NCBI RefSeq assembly: GCF_022410535.1
Contig: NZ_JAKNBL010000021.1
Coordinates: 1-54,120, forward strand
Length of the DNA stretch: 54,120 nucleotides
DNA from: Pelotomaculum terephthalicicum JT
GTDB taxonomy: Bacteria; Bacillota; Desulfotomaculia; Desulfotomaculales; Pelotomaculaceae
Direction of reading: 5' to 3'
Each line of letters starts with the position of its first letter. Position 1 is the first letter of the stretch. Below are positions 41,765-51,300 of the stretch, piece by piece. A program made the position numbers and the translations under genes. Below the pieces are notes generated by a model. That model was not told the origin of the DNA and did no database searches. It worked only from the letters and a program-made list of their open reading frames with translations.

Positions 41765-42679
41765 GTGACAAACGGGAAAATGCGGCGGCGATCAGGACTG
41801 CTTGCCCTGCTGCTGTTCACGGTCCTTCTGAGCGCTTTACCGTTAGCCGCCTACGGAGATAATGACGACGGGCCAGGAAACGATCAGGGTGTTTTTAAAC
41901 CACTGGGCCTTGTCTCAGCAACGCTTGATAACGGAACCAGTATCATCAAGGCAGATAATGTACCGCTGAAACCAAAGATCACCATGCAATTTGACAAGAA
42001 TGTCGTGAGTTTGATCTACTGGGAAAAAAACAAACGTTGTTTTCATCTCTATGATGAAAACGGCAAAGAGCTGGCGCTTATCTTAAGCAAAATTAATGAC
42101 ACGGTAGATTTTACCAAAAGGCAGTATATCTGGGTGGAACCGGCTGGGCAGCTTGCTCCGGGGACCGGCTACAGGTTATATGTCGCCCCGGATTTGGTGG
42201 CAAAAAACGGCGGTTCCACGCTTTCCATGACCACCGACAACCAAGGGGTTACGATCAGGTTTAAAACGGCCGGTGAAAAAATAAGGCAAATTTCCGGGCC
42301 GGCCATTGCAGCGGAAGATGCTCCGCCTGACGCCGCGGCGGGCAGCGCAGGCGCCGCGCTGGCGGACAACAAGATAACCGGCGGTGCGGGCGCCGCATCA
42401 ACCACCAGTACAGTAACTGGCAGCACAGGTACAGAGCCGGCACCCGATGCCGCGCCGGAAGATACTCCTGTAACTGGTGGCAGCGCGGCAGCAAGCAAAC
42501 CACTCGCTGAAGCTGATTTGGACCAGCCAAATGAAGCGGCGCCGGGCGAGGCGGACGCCGCCAAGTTTGCAGCCGTTCAGCGGGGCCGGCGGCTGCAGAA
42601 TATTGTGGCCGCGGCATCAGGCATTCTGCTGGCGGGCTGGGCAGCCGTGGAAGTCTCCCGCAGAAAGAAAAAAGGATAG
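41765..42679 (+). CDS. membrane-anchored Ig-like (SbsA-type) accessory protein
   Basis: The 304-residue protein has a signal peptide (KMRRRSG, hydrophobic core, ending AAYG). One SbsA-like Ig domain (about residues 38-170) contains KITMQFDKNVVS and APGTGYRLYVAPDL. A long alanine/proline/threonine/aspartate linker (about 175-275), a C-terminal membrane helix (about 280-297) and a basic RRKKKG end follow. It is thus outside the cell, tethered. It sits between ecfT and the S component in the same orientation with short gaps (61 and 12 bases). This suggests a role in presenting substrate to the ECF transporter; that is inference. A GTG start is used. Confidence 0.75.
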   Translation: MTNGKMRRRSGLLALLLFTVLLSALPLAAYGDNDDGPGNDQGVFKPLGLVSATLDNGTSIIKADNVPLKPKITMQFDKNVVSLIYWEKNKRCFHLYDENGKELALILSKINDTVDFTKRQYIWVEPAGQLAPGTGYRLYVAPDLVAKNGGSTLSMTTDNQGVTIRFKTAGEKIRQISGPAIAAEDAPPDAAAGSAGAALADNKITGGAGAASTTSTVTGSTGTEPAPDAAPEDTPVTGGSAAASKPLAEADLDQPNEAAPGEADAAKFAAVQRGRRLQNIVAAASGILLAGWAAVEVSRRKKKG

Positions 42680-42691
42680 CGAGGAGACAAC

Positions 42692-43150
42692 ATGACTGTT
42701 AACAAGCGGATAATCGCCGGCATCCTGCTCCTTATCCTGATAGTTGGGGGGTCTTACTTTTTCGAACAGATTACCAAAGCTCAAGGAAGCCGGAACGGCA
42801 GGCTTGTGCCTGTAATACAACACGATGAAACCACTGCTTATCTGGACGCCGGCGTAATCAGACAATTGGGCCGGCAGGAGCAGGAAATGAATAAAGACGC
42901 GGGCGAAACCGGCGATAATGGTGATAATGAAGTATCGCTGGGTTTCGTGCTTGGTTCGGCGGGGGTCGCTGGTTATCAATACATCGAGGTGAGCGGGGCG
43001 GGCGACAGTGAAGATATCAAGCTGGGGCCACGGGATATCGGCGGTATTGTCCTGTCTTCAAACAGCAACAGTACCTTTGCCATGGCAGACAAAGCAGGCG
43101 GAAATCGTGTCATTATTAAAGAAGTCGCCAAAATTTATGTCGCCGATTGA
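42692..43150 (+). CDS. small membrane-anchored extracytoplasmic protein of the ECF operon
   Basis: The 152-residue protein has an N-terminal membrane segment (residues about 7-22, IIAGILLLILIVGGSYFF) followed by an extracytoplasmic domain of about 125 residues. The domain is rich in glycine and acidic residues and has no family I recognise. Conserved-looking strings are LVPVIQHDETTAYLDAGVI and GPRDIGGIVL. The topology recalls the small accessory proteins of metal ECF transporters (CbiN, NikN or NikL), but no sequence match can be claimed. GAGGAG precedes the ATG, and 12 bases separate it from the Ig-like gene. Confidence 0.65.
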   Translation: MTVNKRIIAGILLLILIVGGSYFFEQITKAQGSRNGRLVPVIQHDETTAYLDAGVIRQLGRQEQEMNKDAGETGDNGDNEVSLGFVLGSAGVAGYQYIEVSGAGDSEDIKLGPRDIGGIVLSSNSNSTFAMADKAGGNRVIIKEVAKIYVAD

Positions 43151-43173
43151 TATGATAAGAGGTGTGGCTGATT

Positions 43174-43764
43174 ATGCTGGACATGGAGAAGGAAGAAATG
43201 TCCGCTGACTTAAAAACTCCGGCGGACAGTTTTATTTTTAATATAGGCCTGGCCGACGCGATCAGGTTAACCATGTTCGGGACTCTGATAAGCGTCAGCA
43301 GGTTTGTGTTCCAACTGCCTATAGGCATGCCGGGCCATACCAGCGTATACTGGATGGGCTTGCTGATGCTGGGAAAAGGACTGATCCCCAAATTTGGCGC
43401 GGGGACCATCATGGGCATCGTTTCGGGAGTGCTGGCCATCGTCTTCGGTCTGGGCAAAGAGGGACCTTTGCTGGCTTTCAAGTGCATCGTGCCAGGGGTT
43501 TTGCTGGATATTCTGGCCATACTGTTTCTTAACAAGCTGGAATCCATATGGGTGGGTGTCATTATCGGGGCTTTGCTCAGCTGGTCCAAGCTGCTGACCA
43601 GCATTGCCCTGGGTGTCATCCTTGACATACCGGTGGTATTTCTGGCGGTGGGATTCGGTTACGCTGCCTTGCTGCACGTCATTTTCGGCGCTGCGGGGGG
43701 AGTGCTGGCGGCGATGCTGATCAAACGATTGAAGCCGCGCCTGGCCTCATCCTGGCAGACCTGA
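43174..43764 (+). CDS. ECF transporter S component, substrate unknown
   Basis: The 196-residue, roughly six-helix protein looks like an ECF substrate-binding subunit. It has an early LADAIRLTMFGTLISVSRFVFQ helix. A loop PIGMPGHTSVYWMGLLMLG and a conserved KFGAGTIMGIVSGVLA follow, then CIVPGVLLDILAILF. It lacks the N-terminal MHIPDG of CbiM/NikM, so cobalt or nickel is not indicated. Vitamins remain possible. ATG 43174, with GAGGTG nine bases before, was chosen over GTG 43162. It ends the set A1-A2-T-Ig-small-S that would make a full transporter plus two accessory proteins. Confidence 0.75.
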   Translation: MLDMEKEEMSADLKTPADSFIFNIGLADAIRLTMFGTLISVSRFVFQLPIGMPGHTSVYWMGLLMLGKGLIPKFGAGTIMGIVSGVLAIVFGLGKEGPLLAFKCIVPGVLLDILAILFLNKLESIWVGVIIGALLSWSKLLTSIALGVILDIPVVFLAVGFGYAALLHVIFGAAGGVLAAMLIKRLKPRLASSWQT

Positions 43765-43841
43765 CCTGCGGCGAGACGCCGGCAAAGACGCAAAGAAGGT
43801 ATAGAAGATATAAAAGAGATATATTAGACGGGGTGTGTGAA

Positions 43842-44576
43842 ATGAAAATATATGTAGGGATTGATGACACCGACAGTATCGAGCAGGGAGCGACCGGGGA
43901 GACGGCCAAGCAGATTATCAGGATTATTGAAGAACGGCGCTGGGGAAACTGCCAGGGGCTGACCCGCCATCAGCTGCTTTTGCACCCGGACATAGCCTAT
44001 ACTTCCCACAATAGCTCCATGTGCTTTACCGCTGAAATTGAAACCGCCAGTCTGGAACCTCTGATCGAGGCAGCCGCCGGGTGCCTGGAGCGGGACAGCG
44101 CGCCCGGTTCCGATCCCGGCCTTTGCGTAGCGGCGGAGGAGCAACTGCGGGATGTTGAGAGCCTGATCGCTTATGGTTATGAGACAAAAAAGAGGATCAT
44201 AACCAAAGGGGAAGCCTATGAATTAGCCGGAAAACTAGGTGTCCACCTGTCTGAACACGGTGGCGCCGGTATCGGCGTGATTGGGGCGCTGGCCGGCGTC
44301 GGCCTGAGAATGACCAATAACGACGGGCGCTTCCAGGGCAGGCTGGAACTCAAAGTTCCCGGAGCCATCATAAATGTGACTGAGATATTATGCAGCAACC
44401 TGGTGGAAAGGGTGCAGAGTGTGGACGGCTACGTTCTGAACAAAAATGAAGAGGTGCGGCTGGGACACAAATTAAAGACCGTGCTGCTGGGAGGAAAACG
44501 CACCCTGCTGGTTTACCGCCGGGAAGGCGCGCTGGTTTGGAAAACCTGTACCAACGCCCACCTGGAGCATTATTGA
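43842..44576 (+). CDS. TiaS-like protein (archaeal agmatidine synthetase relative)
   Basis: The protein begins with YVGIDDTDSIEQGATGE, the DDTDS nucleotide-binding motif of COG1571 (archaeal TiaS, which conjugates agmatine to C34 of tRNA-Ile2). TRHQLLLHPDIAYTSHNSS and GAGIGVIGALAGVGLRMTNNDGR also fit that fold. At 244 residues it is about half of TiaS and lacks the OB and zinc-ribbon parts. Bacteria use TilS and lysidine instead, so its target is unclear. ATG 43842 was used; GTG 43833 would add three residues. Two bases after its stop a small cysteine-cluster protein starts, suggesting cooperation. Confidence 0.72.
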   Translation: MKIYVGIDDTDSIEQGATGETAKQIIRIIEERRWGNCQGLTRHQLLLHPDIAYTSHNSSMCFTAEIETASLEPLIEAAAGCLERDSAPGSDPGLCVAAEEQLRDVESLIAYGYETKKRIITKGEAYELAGKLGVHLSEHGGAGIGVIGALAGVGLRMTNNDGRFQGRLELKVPGAIINVTEILCSNLVERVQSVDGYVLNKNEEVRLGHKLKTVLLGGKRTLLVYRREGALVWKTCTNAHLEHY

Positions 44577-44586
44577 GGTGATGAAC

Positions 44587-44799
44587 ATGGATGACTGGAT
44601 AAAAAAAAATAAAAGGGGCCAAGTCCGGTTTAGAGGCGGCAGCCATGATTGGCTGCTGGCAGCCGGAATAGCGGGCAACTGCCCTCACTTTGTACTGGAT
44701 GATGAGGACGAACTGCTGGCTGAAGAGGAAAGATCCTGCTACAACTGCCGGTTCAGGCGCTGGATTGACCGTTATTCTTTCGTCTGTATGAAGCGCTGA
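44587..44799 (+). CDS. small cysteine-cluster protein (zinc-ribbon-like)
   Basis: The 70-residue protein has cysteines in NCPHF, CYNC and FVCMKR. This could bind a metal in a ribbon fold with an acidic insert (DDEDELLAEEE) between the first and second pair. No family is recognised with confidence. ATG 44587, with GAGGTG six bases before, is the best start; GTG 44578 and ATG 44581 are in frame. It follows the TiaS-like gene directly. One idea is that it supplies the missing zinc-ribbon part of a TiaS-like enzyme. This is speculative. Confidence 0.6.
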   Translation: MDDWIKKNKRGQVRFRGGSHDWLLAAGIAGNCPHFVLDDEDELLAEEERSCYNCRFRRWIDRYSFVCMKR

Positions 44800-44835
44800 A
44801 GGTCCTGACAGAAAACAAGAAGGAAATATTGTGTT

Positions 44836-46830
44836 ATGGAAAGTTATTTGTTCTTTTCTCTTTTAATGGTCTCGTGTATATATTTTATTTATACGGTTTA
44901 CCGGCGGGTCTGTTATATCCGCCTGGGCAGGCCGGTTGAGCACGCCGGCCTGCCGCGCCGGCGCTGGAAGTATTTTGCCGCCAACGTATTGGGACAGAAA
45001 AAGATCCGCCGTTATCCACTCTTCGGCTTGTGTCACGCTTTCATCATGTACGGTTTTTTATGCCTGCTACCGGGTATTCCCGACATGGCCGCCGAAAGGC
45101 TTTTACACGCCGGAATCCCCTTTGTGGCAAACAACGTCCCGTACCTTTTTATAAAAGACCTGTTCATAGCACTGGTTATCGTGGGTATAACCGGCTGTCT
45201 CCTGCGGCGGACGGTCAGGAAACCGGAATGGCTGAAAAACGATATCGAAGCCATTGTTCTCCTCGTGCTCATTTTTACTGTCGTTTTAACCGAAGCGCTG
45301 TATCACGGGACTAATTTGGCGCTGCATTCAGGCAGCACCGCCCTTTGGCCCGCCCCTCTGGCCGGCGCTTTCTCCGGCTTATTCACCGGCATGCCGGCCG
45401 GAGCCATCGCAGCGGCGGCATCCATTTTCTGGTGGGCGCACTTTTTGGCAATTTTTTCTTTGCTTTGGATTATCCCCAACTCTAAACACCTGCACCTTAT
45501 CTTTGCGCCTTTTAACACCTACTGGCATTCCCCGGAGCCCAGGGGGGCTATTAATACAATAAATCTGAAAGATGCGGACAACAAGACACTGGGAGTAGCC
45601 AAGATGGAGGATTTTACTTGGAAGCAGCTTTTTGAGGCTTACGCCTGCACAAAGTGCGGCCGCTGCAACGACCAGTGCCCGGCTTACCGGAGCGACGAAC
45701 CGGTCAAGCCCAAGCCACTGCAGGGCCGTCTCCGCAAGCACATTGAAGAGAGGGCGCCGCTGCTGCTGAGGCAGAGATCAGGGCTGGGCGTTAAGCAGGC
45801 TGCTTCAGAGCAGGCGCAGGGGGTCTTAAAGAAAAAGGTCACCGGCAATGTCTTCAAAAAGGATTTCATCTGGAGCTGCGCCATGTGCGGCGGCTGCGAG
45901 GAAGCCTGCCCGGTATCCGTCGAACATACTGCCAAGATTATTGAAATGCGGCGTTACCTGGTCCTGGCCAAAAATGATTTTCCTGATGAGATGCGCCGGT
46001 ATTTTGCCAATATCGAGTTGTACGGCAACCCGTGGGGAATGGACCGGAACGACAGCGCCGGCAGGCCGGCAGGCACCGGTATGCATACGATGGCAGAAGA
46101 CAACAGCGCGGAGTATGTTTATTTCCCGGGCTGCGCCGCTTCTTTTGACGAAAGGGCCGGAAGTGCGGCAACAGCCCTGAGCAATTTAATGAAGAAAGCC
46201 GGCGTTTCTTTTGTAACTCTGGGCGCGGAAGAGTGGTGCTGCGGCGAAACAACGCGCAGGATGGGAAATGAGGCTCTCTTTCAGCGGATTGTAAAAAGCA
46301 ACGTCAAGAAATGGCATGCGTTGGGCGTTCGGAAAATTATCACTTTATGTGCCCACTGCTACAACACTTTGAAAAATGAGTATCCCCTGTTCGGCGGCAA
46401 ATGGGAAGTTATCCACCATTCCGTCCTGCTGGCCGGCCTGTTAAAAGAAGGCCGGCTGAAGCCCGTAAAAAGCAATAATATGACGATTACCTACCATGAT
46501 TCCTGTTATCTCGGGCGTTACAACGATGTTTACCGCGAGCCGCGCGAAGTCCTGAGAGCATTGCCCGGCGTCAGGCTGGTGGAAATGCGGCGCTCGGAGA
46601 AATGGTCGTTTTGCTGCGGGGCGGGCGGAGGCCGTTTCTGGACCAAAGCCGCGACAGAAAATCTGATTGCCGCCAGCCTGGTGCAACAGGCAATCGCCAC
46701 CCGCGCCTCCGCGCTTTGCACCGCCTGTCCGTACTGCAAGCTGCTAATGGAGGAGACGGTGGCCCGCCAGGGGACGCAGGAGCGAATTCAGGTCCTGGAC
46801 ATCGCCGAACTATTGGAAATGGCCATGTGA
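44836..46830 (+). CDS. membrane-bound HdrD/GlpC-like Fe-S oxidoreductase (DUF224/EMO type)
   Basis: The 664-residue protein starts with a membrane part of about five helices (residues 1-235), of the NarI-like di-heme type. Two 4Fe-4S motifs, CTKCGRCNDQCP (about 270) and CAMCGGCEEACP (about 348), follow. Two CCG domains come next: PGC plus CCGE (about 430-470) and DSC plus CCGAGGG (about 553-600). This is the layout of EtfAB:menaquinone oxidoreductases, which pass electrons from electron-transfer flavoprotein to quinone in syntrophic fatty-acid oxidisers. No etfBA genes are adjacent. It is convergent with the HTH-Ig gene, only five bases apart. The start is ATG 44836. Confidence 0.9.
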   Translation: MESYLFFSLLMVSCIYFIYTVYRRVCYIRLGRPVEHAGLPRRRWKYFAANVLGQKKIRRYPLFGLCHAFIMYGFLCLLPGIPDMAAERLLHAGIPFVANNVPYLFIKDLFIALVIVGITGCLLRRTVRKPEWLKNDIEAIVLLVLIFTVVLTEALYHGTNLALHSGSTALWPAPLAGAFSGLFTGMPAGAIAAAASIFWWAHFLAIFSLLWIIPNSKHLHLIFAPFNTYWHSPEPRGAINTINLKDADNKTLGVAKMEDFTWKQLFEAYACTKCGRCNDQCPAYRSDEPVKPKPLQGRLRKHIEERAPLLLRQRSGLGVKQAASEQAQGVLKKKVTGNVFKKDFIWSCAMCGGCEEACPVSVEHTAKIIEMRRYLVLAKNDFPDEMRRYFANIELYGNPWGMDRNDSAGRPAGTGMHTMAEDNSAEYVYFPGCAASFDERAGSAATALSNLMKKAGVSFVTLGAEEWCCGETTRRMGNEALFQRIVKSNVKKWHALGVRKIITLCAHCYNTLKNEYPLFGGKWEVIHHSVLLAGLLKEGRLKPVKSNNMTITYHDSCYLGRYNDVYREPREVLRALPGVRLVEMRRSEKWSFCCGAGGGRFWTKAATENLIAASLVQQAIATRASALCTACPYCKLLMEETVARQGTQERIQVLDIAELLEMAM

Positions 46831-46835
46831 TCCAT

Positions 46836-47954
46836 CTAAGCAATCGATGAGCAATCTTGTTCACCGGTACCGTTGATGCTTGCGCCGCCGGTGGTGAAAG
46901 TGATAATTTTGTCGGTTCCCAACAGCTTTTGATTGCCGGCCTGAAGATTTTCGGAGATTGTCAGGACATACACGGTATTGCTCTGTAAGCCATGCTTGGG
47001 ATGGATGATGATTTCTTTTTTCTTCTCGGAACTGTCACCCGGTTCAGCCATGATCACATCTATCTCGACGGGTTGTTTTTTGCTGTTCTCCAAAGAGAAG
47101 CACTGCATATTGTGGTCCCGCACCGTGTCCGTAATGACGTTGTTGGAAAAAGTCAGCTTGATATCCATATTAACCGGAATATTTTCGTCGCCGGGCGCTA
47201 TATTGCTGCTGTCCAGTGCGAATGAAAGATAATCGCCGCACAGTTTCTTGTTAAAGGGCGTGATATCTATGATTTCGTGCGTTGAAAACATGATCGTGTG
47301 GTTTTCCTTCAGATATTTGTAGTTGTTGGCCTGCAAGAGCCTGGATATGTTCAACTTATATGCCCTGCCGTCGTTAAGCCGGGTCCGGGGCCTGACAACA
47401 AAGGTTCTTTCAGCTTTTCGCCCGAGCATTCTTTTGTTTCCGGGGATGACATCGATAGGCAATTCTTTCATCCCCTCGTCAAATAGATGGAAGCCCGCCA
47501 TATTCCTCTGCGTGCCATCCGGGATCCGGTGATCCATGATGGCGGAAACATTGGCGGAGAAGACCACCTCAATTTCAAAGCCATCCTCAGCAGAGTGGTT
47601 AAGCTTAATCGCCTGCAGGGTTAACGGATTCTCCCCAGCCGCATATCCGGTTGACAGCGAGGCGATAAACAAATCAAGCGCGTCCACCTGTTCGGACGGA
47701 AGTTTTCTTATATTGCCGATAATCCGGTTGATCTTTAGCGATTCAGGTTCACTCAGCAACTCTTCACCGAGCAACTCGCCTAAACTCATCCCCAGCCCTT
47801 GTGATAGTTTTCTAAGGGTCTCAAGGGTCGGCTGCTTTTCTCCGGATTCAATTCTCCAGATAAAAGACTGACTCAGACCGGATTGTTTGGATAGCTTGGA
47901 TGTTGAAAGCATCTGGCTTTCTCTAATCTGCCTCAAGCGGCTGCCAAAATTCAT
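46836..47954 (-). CDS. XRE helix-turn-helix protein fused to two SbsA-like Ig domains
   Basis: The N-terminal ~62 residues are a canonical XRE/Cro helix-turn-helix (FGSRLRQIRESQMLSTSKLSK, then QSFIWRIESGEKQPTLETLRKL). A linker (to about 105) leads to two beta-rich domains. Domain one (about 108-228) ends in HTIMFSTHE. Domain two (about 234-355) contains NMDIKLTFSNNVITDTV and ends KIITFTTG. The latter patterns match SbsA/Big_5-type Ig domains normally found outside the cell. No signal peptide or membrane helix is present, so the whole protein should be cytoplasmic. The same Ig fold occurs in the secreted proteins at 32683 and 41765. It may be a repressor of surface genes with an Ig domain as sensor or dimeriser. 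GGGAGG precedes the ATG. Confidence 0.82.
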   Translation of the reverse strand: MNFGSRLRQIRESQMLSTSKLSKQSGLSQSFIWRIESGEKQPTLETLRKLSQGLGMSLGELLGEELLSEPESLKINRIIGNIRKLPSEQVDALDLFIASLSTGYAAGENPLTLQAIKLNHSAEDGFEIEVVFSANVSAIMDHRIPDGTQRNMAGFHLFDEGMKELPIDVIPGNKRMLGRKAERTFVVRPRTRLNDGRAYKLNISRLLQANNYKYLKENHTIMFSTHEIIDITPFNKKLCGDYLSFALDSSNIAPGDENIPVNMDIKLTFSNNVITDTVRDHNMQCFSLENSKKQPVEIDVIMAEPGDSSEKKKEIIIHPKHGLQSNTVYVLTISENLQAGNQKLLGTDKIITFTTGGASINGTGEQDCSSIA

Positions 47955-48391
47955 GGATATAGCGAACCTCCCGTTAGAATTATGCCATAATTTTTGACAA
48001 TGAACAATATTTGTTTAGCTAATAAGACATCCATTCTATGAAGGCTGTACCGGCGGATGATGAAAAATTTACATGGTTTTTACCGCACACTGCTTACAAA
48101 AGCCAACCATAGTCCCTGCAGTCCACCACATAATCCACATACATATATACCATTGCTTTTTACCTGATGAATGAAACAAACGGTGTTTTCTTAACGGGAA
48201 TCGACATAATACTACACTATATGTCAAATTGTCTTATTATTAGGCTATTGACATATTTATTATTAATAATTAGTCTTTTATTATTATATTGGAATTTGTA
48301 ACATTTTTATCTATATTAACTTAACTTAACCATAATTACTACAAAATTAATTAATTTAAATAAGTTACTTTTACAAGGAGGTTGACACTTC
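47955..48391. other. AT-rich intergenic region between divergent genes
   Basis: The 437-base region has no credible gene. On the minus strand TTGTTC and CATAAT at a 17-base spacing could be the promoter of the HTH-Ig gene. On the plus strand TTGACA at 48246 begins a very AT-rich stretch leading to the GLUG gene. Both genes could share control here. Confidence 0.45.
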
Positions 48392-51300
48392 TTGAATGTT
48401 CTAAGGGGTTTTAGTAAAGCAATTCTGTTATTATCACTGTTTTATTTTGCCGCATTATTACATCTTCCGGCTGCTGAAGCCATGACTGGTAGTGGTACAA
48501 CCGCTGATCCCTTCATTATTACAACGCCTGGTGACCTGGATGCTGTTAGAAATAACCTAACTGCTTCCTATAAGTTGGCAAACAACATTGATTTAAACGG
48601 TATAACATGGACACCGATTACTGGATTTAAAGGTAATCTAGACGGAAACGGATATGGAATAAAAAACTTAACATCTACCACAAGAGGTCTTTTTTATAGT
48701 ATCGCCGGGACTGCCAGCACTCACGCGACAATTAAGAACTTGACCTTAACTGTGAAATCAATTAACACCAGCTTAAGTTCGGTTGGTGGGTTAGTCGGAA
48801 GCGGTAGTTATCTTGATATCAGCAAAGTCGCCGTGCTGAACGCGGACGGCGGCACTGGAATTAATTCAACCAATACCTATATAGGCGGGATACTTGGTAC
48901 TTCGGGAACTTCCACTACTATAACTGATTCTTACGCAATACTTCCGGTAAATAGTTCCAGTGACGCTGGCGGTTTAGTAGGCCATATAAATACAAGCCCT
49001 ACTATAACACGCTGTTATTTTGCTGGTACTGTGACTGGAGAATCGAGTATTAATGGGTTGGCAGGCACTGCTGCCTTCACCAGTTCCTATTACGATAGCA
49101 TAGTTGCTGGAATCGCCCCAGTTGATAAAGCGCAAATGAAATTGACTTCGGGAATGGTGCACCAAGCGACTTTTACCGGTTGGGACTTTACAAATATTTG
49201 GGCAATTGACGAAGGCAGTTCTTATCCTTACCTGAGAAACTTAGAAAAACCCGTAAACGTCACCAGTATAAATACAGGTGATGTGACTTCCGGGGCGGGA
49301 ACATCCGCTGATCCGTATATAATTACAACTGCCCAACAACTAAATAATATTAGATATGACATTTACTCTTTTTATAAATTGGGGTATGACATTGACTTGG
49401 GCAGTACAATGTGGACACCGGTTCCTGACTTCCACGGTAATTTAGACGGAAACGGATACGGTATTAAAAACTTAACATCCACTACAAAAGGTCTCTTTGA
49501 TACTGTCAAAGGGACTGCCAGCACTCACGCGATAATTAAGAACTTAAGTTTAACGATTAGTTCGGTAAATACAAGTTCAAGTACTGTTGGTGGCTTGGTT
49601 GGAAACAGCAGTTATCTTGATATCAGTGAAGTTGCCGTGCTGAACGCGGACAGTGGTGCTGGGGTTAATGCAAGCAAAACAAATATAGGCGGGATAATTG
49701 GCAGTTCGGGAACGGCCACTACTATAACCGATTCTTACGCAATACTGCCTGTGAATGGTTCTAGCTACGTTGGCGGTTTAGTTGGTAGTACAAGCACAAG
49801 TCCAATAATAACCCGCTGTTATTTTGCCGGAACAATTACTGGAGACTCGAGTGTTTACGGACTGGCGGGCAGCGCTACTTTCACCAGTTCTTATTACAAC
49901 GGCGTAGTTGCTGGAATCGATCCCGTTGATAAAGCGTATATGAAATTGACTTCAGGAATGACCCATCAGGTAAATTATACCGGTTGGGATTTTACAAATA
50001 CTTGGGCAATTGACGAAGGCAGTTCTTATCCTTACCTGAGAAACTTAGAAAAACCCATAAACGTCACCAGTATAAACACCGGTGATGTGCCTTCCGGGGC
50101 GGGAACGTCTGCCGAGCCGTATATAATTACAACTGCCCAACAACTAAATAATATTAGATATGACATTTACTCTTTTTATAAATTGGGGTATGACATTGAC
50201 TTGGGTAGTACAATGTGGACACCGGTTCCTGACTTCCACGGTAATTTAGACGGAAACGGATACGGTATTAAAAACTTAACATCCACTACAAAAGGTCTCT
50301 TTGATACTGTCAAAGGGACTGCCAGCACTCACGCGATAATTAAGAACTTAAGTTTAACGATTAGTTCGGTAAATACAAGTTCAAGTACTGTTGGTGGCTT
50401 GGTCGGAAACAGCAGTTATCTTGATATCAGCGAAGTTGCCGTGCTGAACGCGGACAGTGGTGCTGGGGTTAATGCAAGCAAAACAAATATAGGCGGGATA
50501 ATTGGCAGTTCGGGAACGGCCACTACTATAACCGATTCTTACGCAATACTGCCTGTGAATGGTTCTAGCTACGTTGGCGGTTTAGTTGGTAGTACAAGCA
50601 CAAGTCCAATAATAACCCGCTGTTATTTTGCCGGAACAATTACTGGAGACTCGAGTGTTTACGGACTGGCGGGTAGCGCTACTTTCACCAGTTCCTATTA
50701 CGACGGCGTAGTTGCCGGGATCGCCCCAGTTGATAAAACGCAAATGAAATTGACTTCGGGAATGACTTACCAAGTGAATTATACCGGTTGGGATTTTACA
50801 AATACTTGGGCAATTGACGAAGGTGGTTCTTATCCTTACCTGTTAAAATTAGAAAAACCTATTAACGTTACCAGTATTGATACCAGTGATGTGCCTGCCT
50901 GGGCGGGGACATCTGCTGATCCGTATGTAATTACAACTGCCCAGCAGCTTAATAATATTAGGTATGATATTTACGCTTTTTATAAATTAGGCAATGACAT
51001 TGATTTAAGCGGTACAATGTGGACATCGATTCCTGACTTCCATGGCAATTTTGACGGAAACGGATATGGTATTGAAAATTTAACATCCACTACGAAAGGC
51101 CTTTTTGATAGTGTCACCGGTACTTCCAGTACTCACGCGGTAATTAAGAACTTAAAATTAACTATTCAATCAATAGATACAAGTTTAAGTACAGTTGGCG
51201 GGTTGGTTGGAAGCAGCAGTTATCTTGATATCAGCGAAGTTGCCGTGCTGGATGCGGATAGCGGCACGGGAATTAATGCAAGCAAAACAAATATAGGCGG

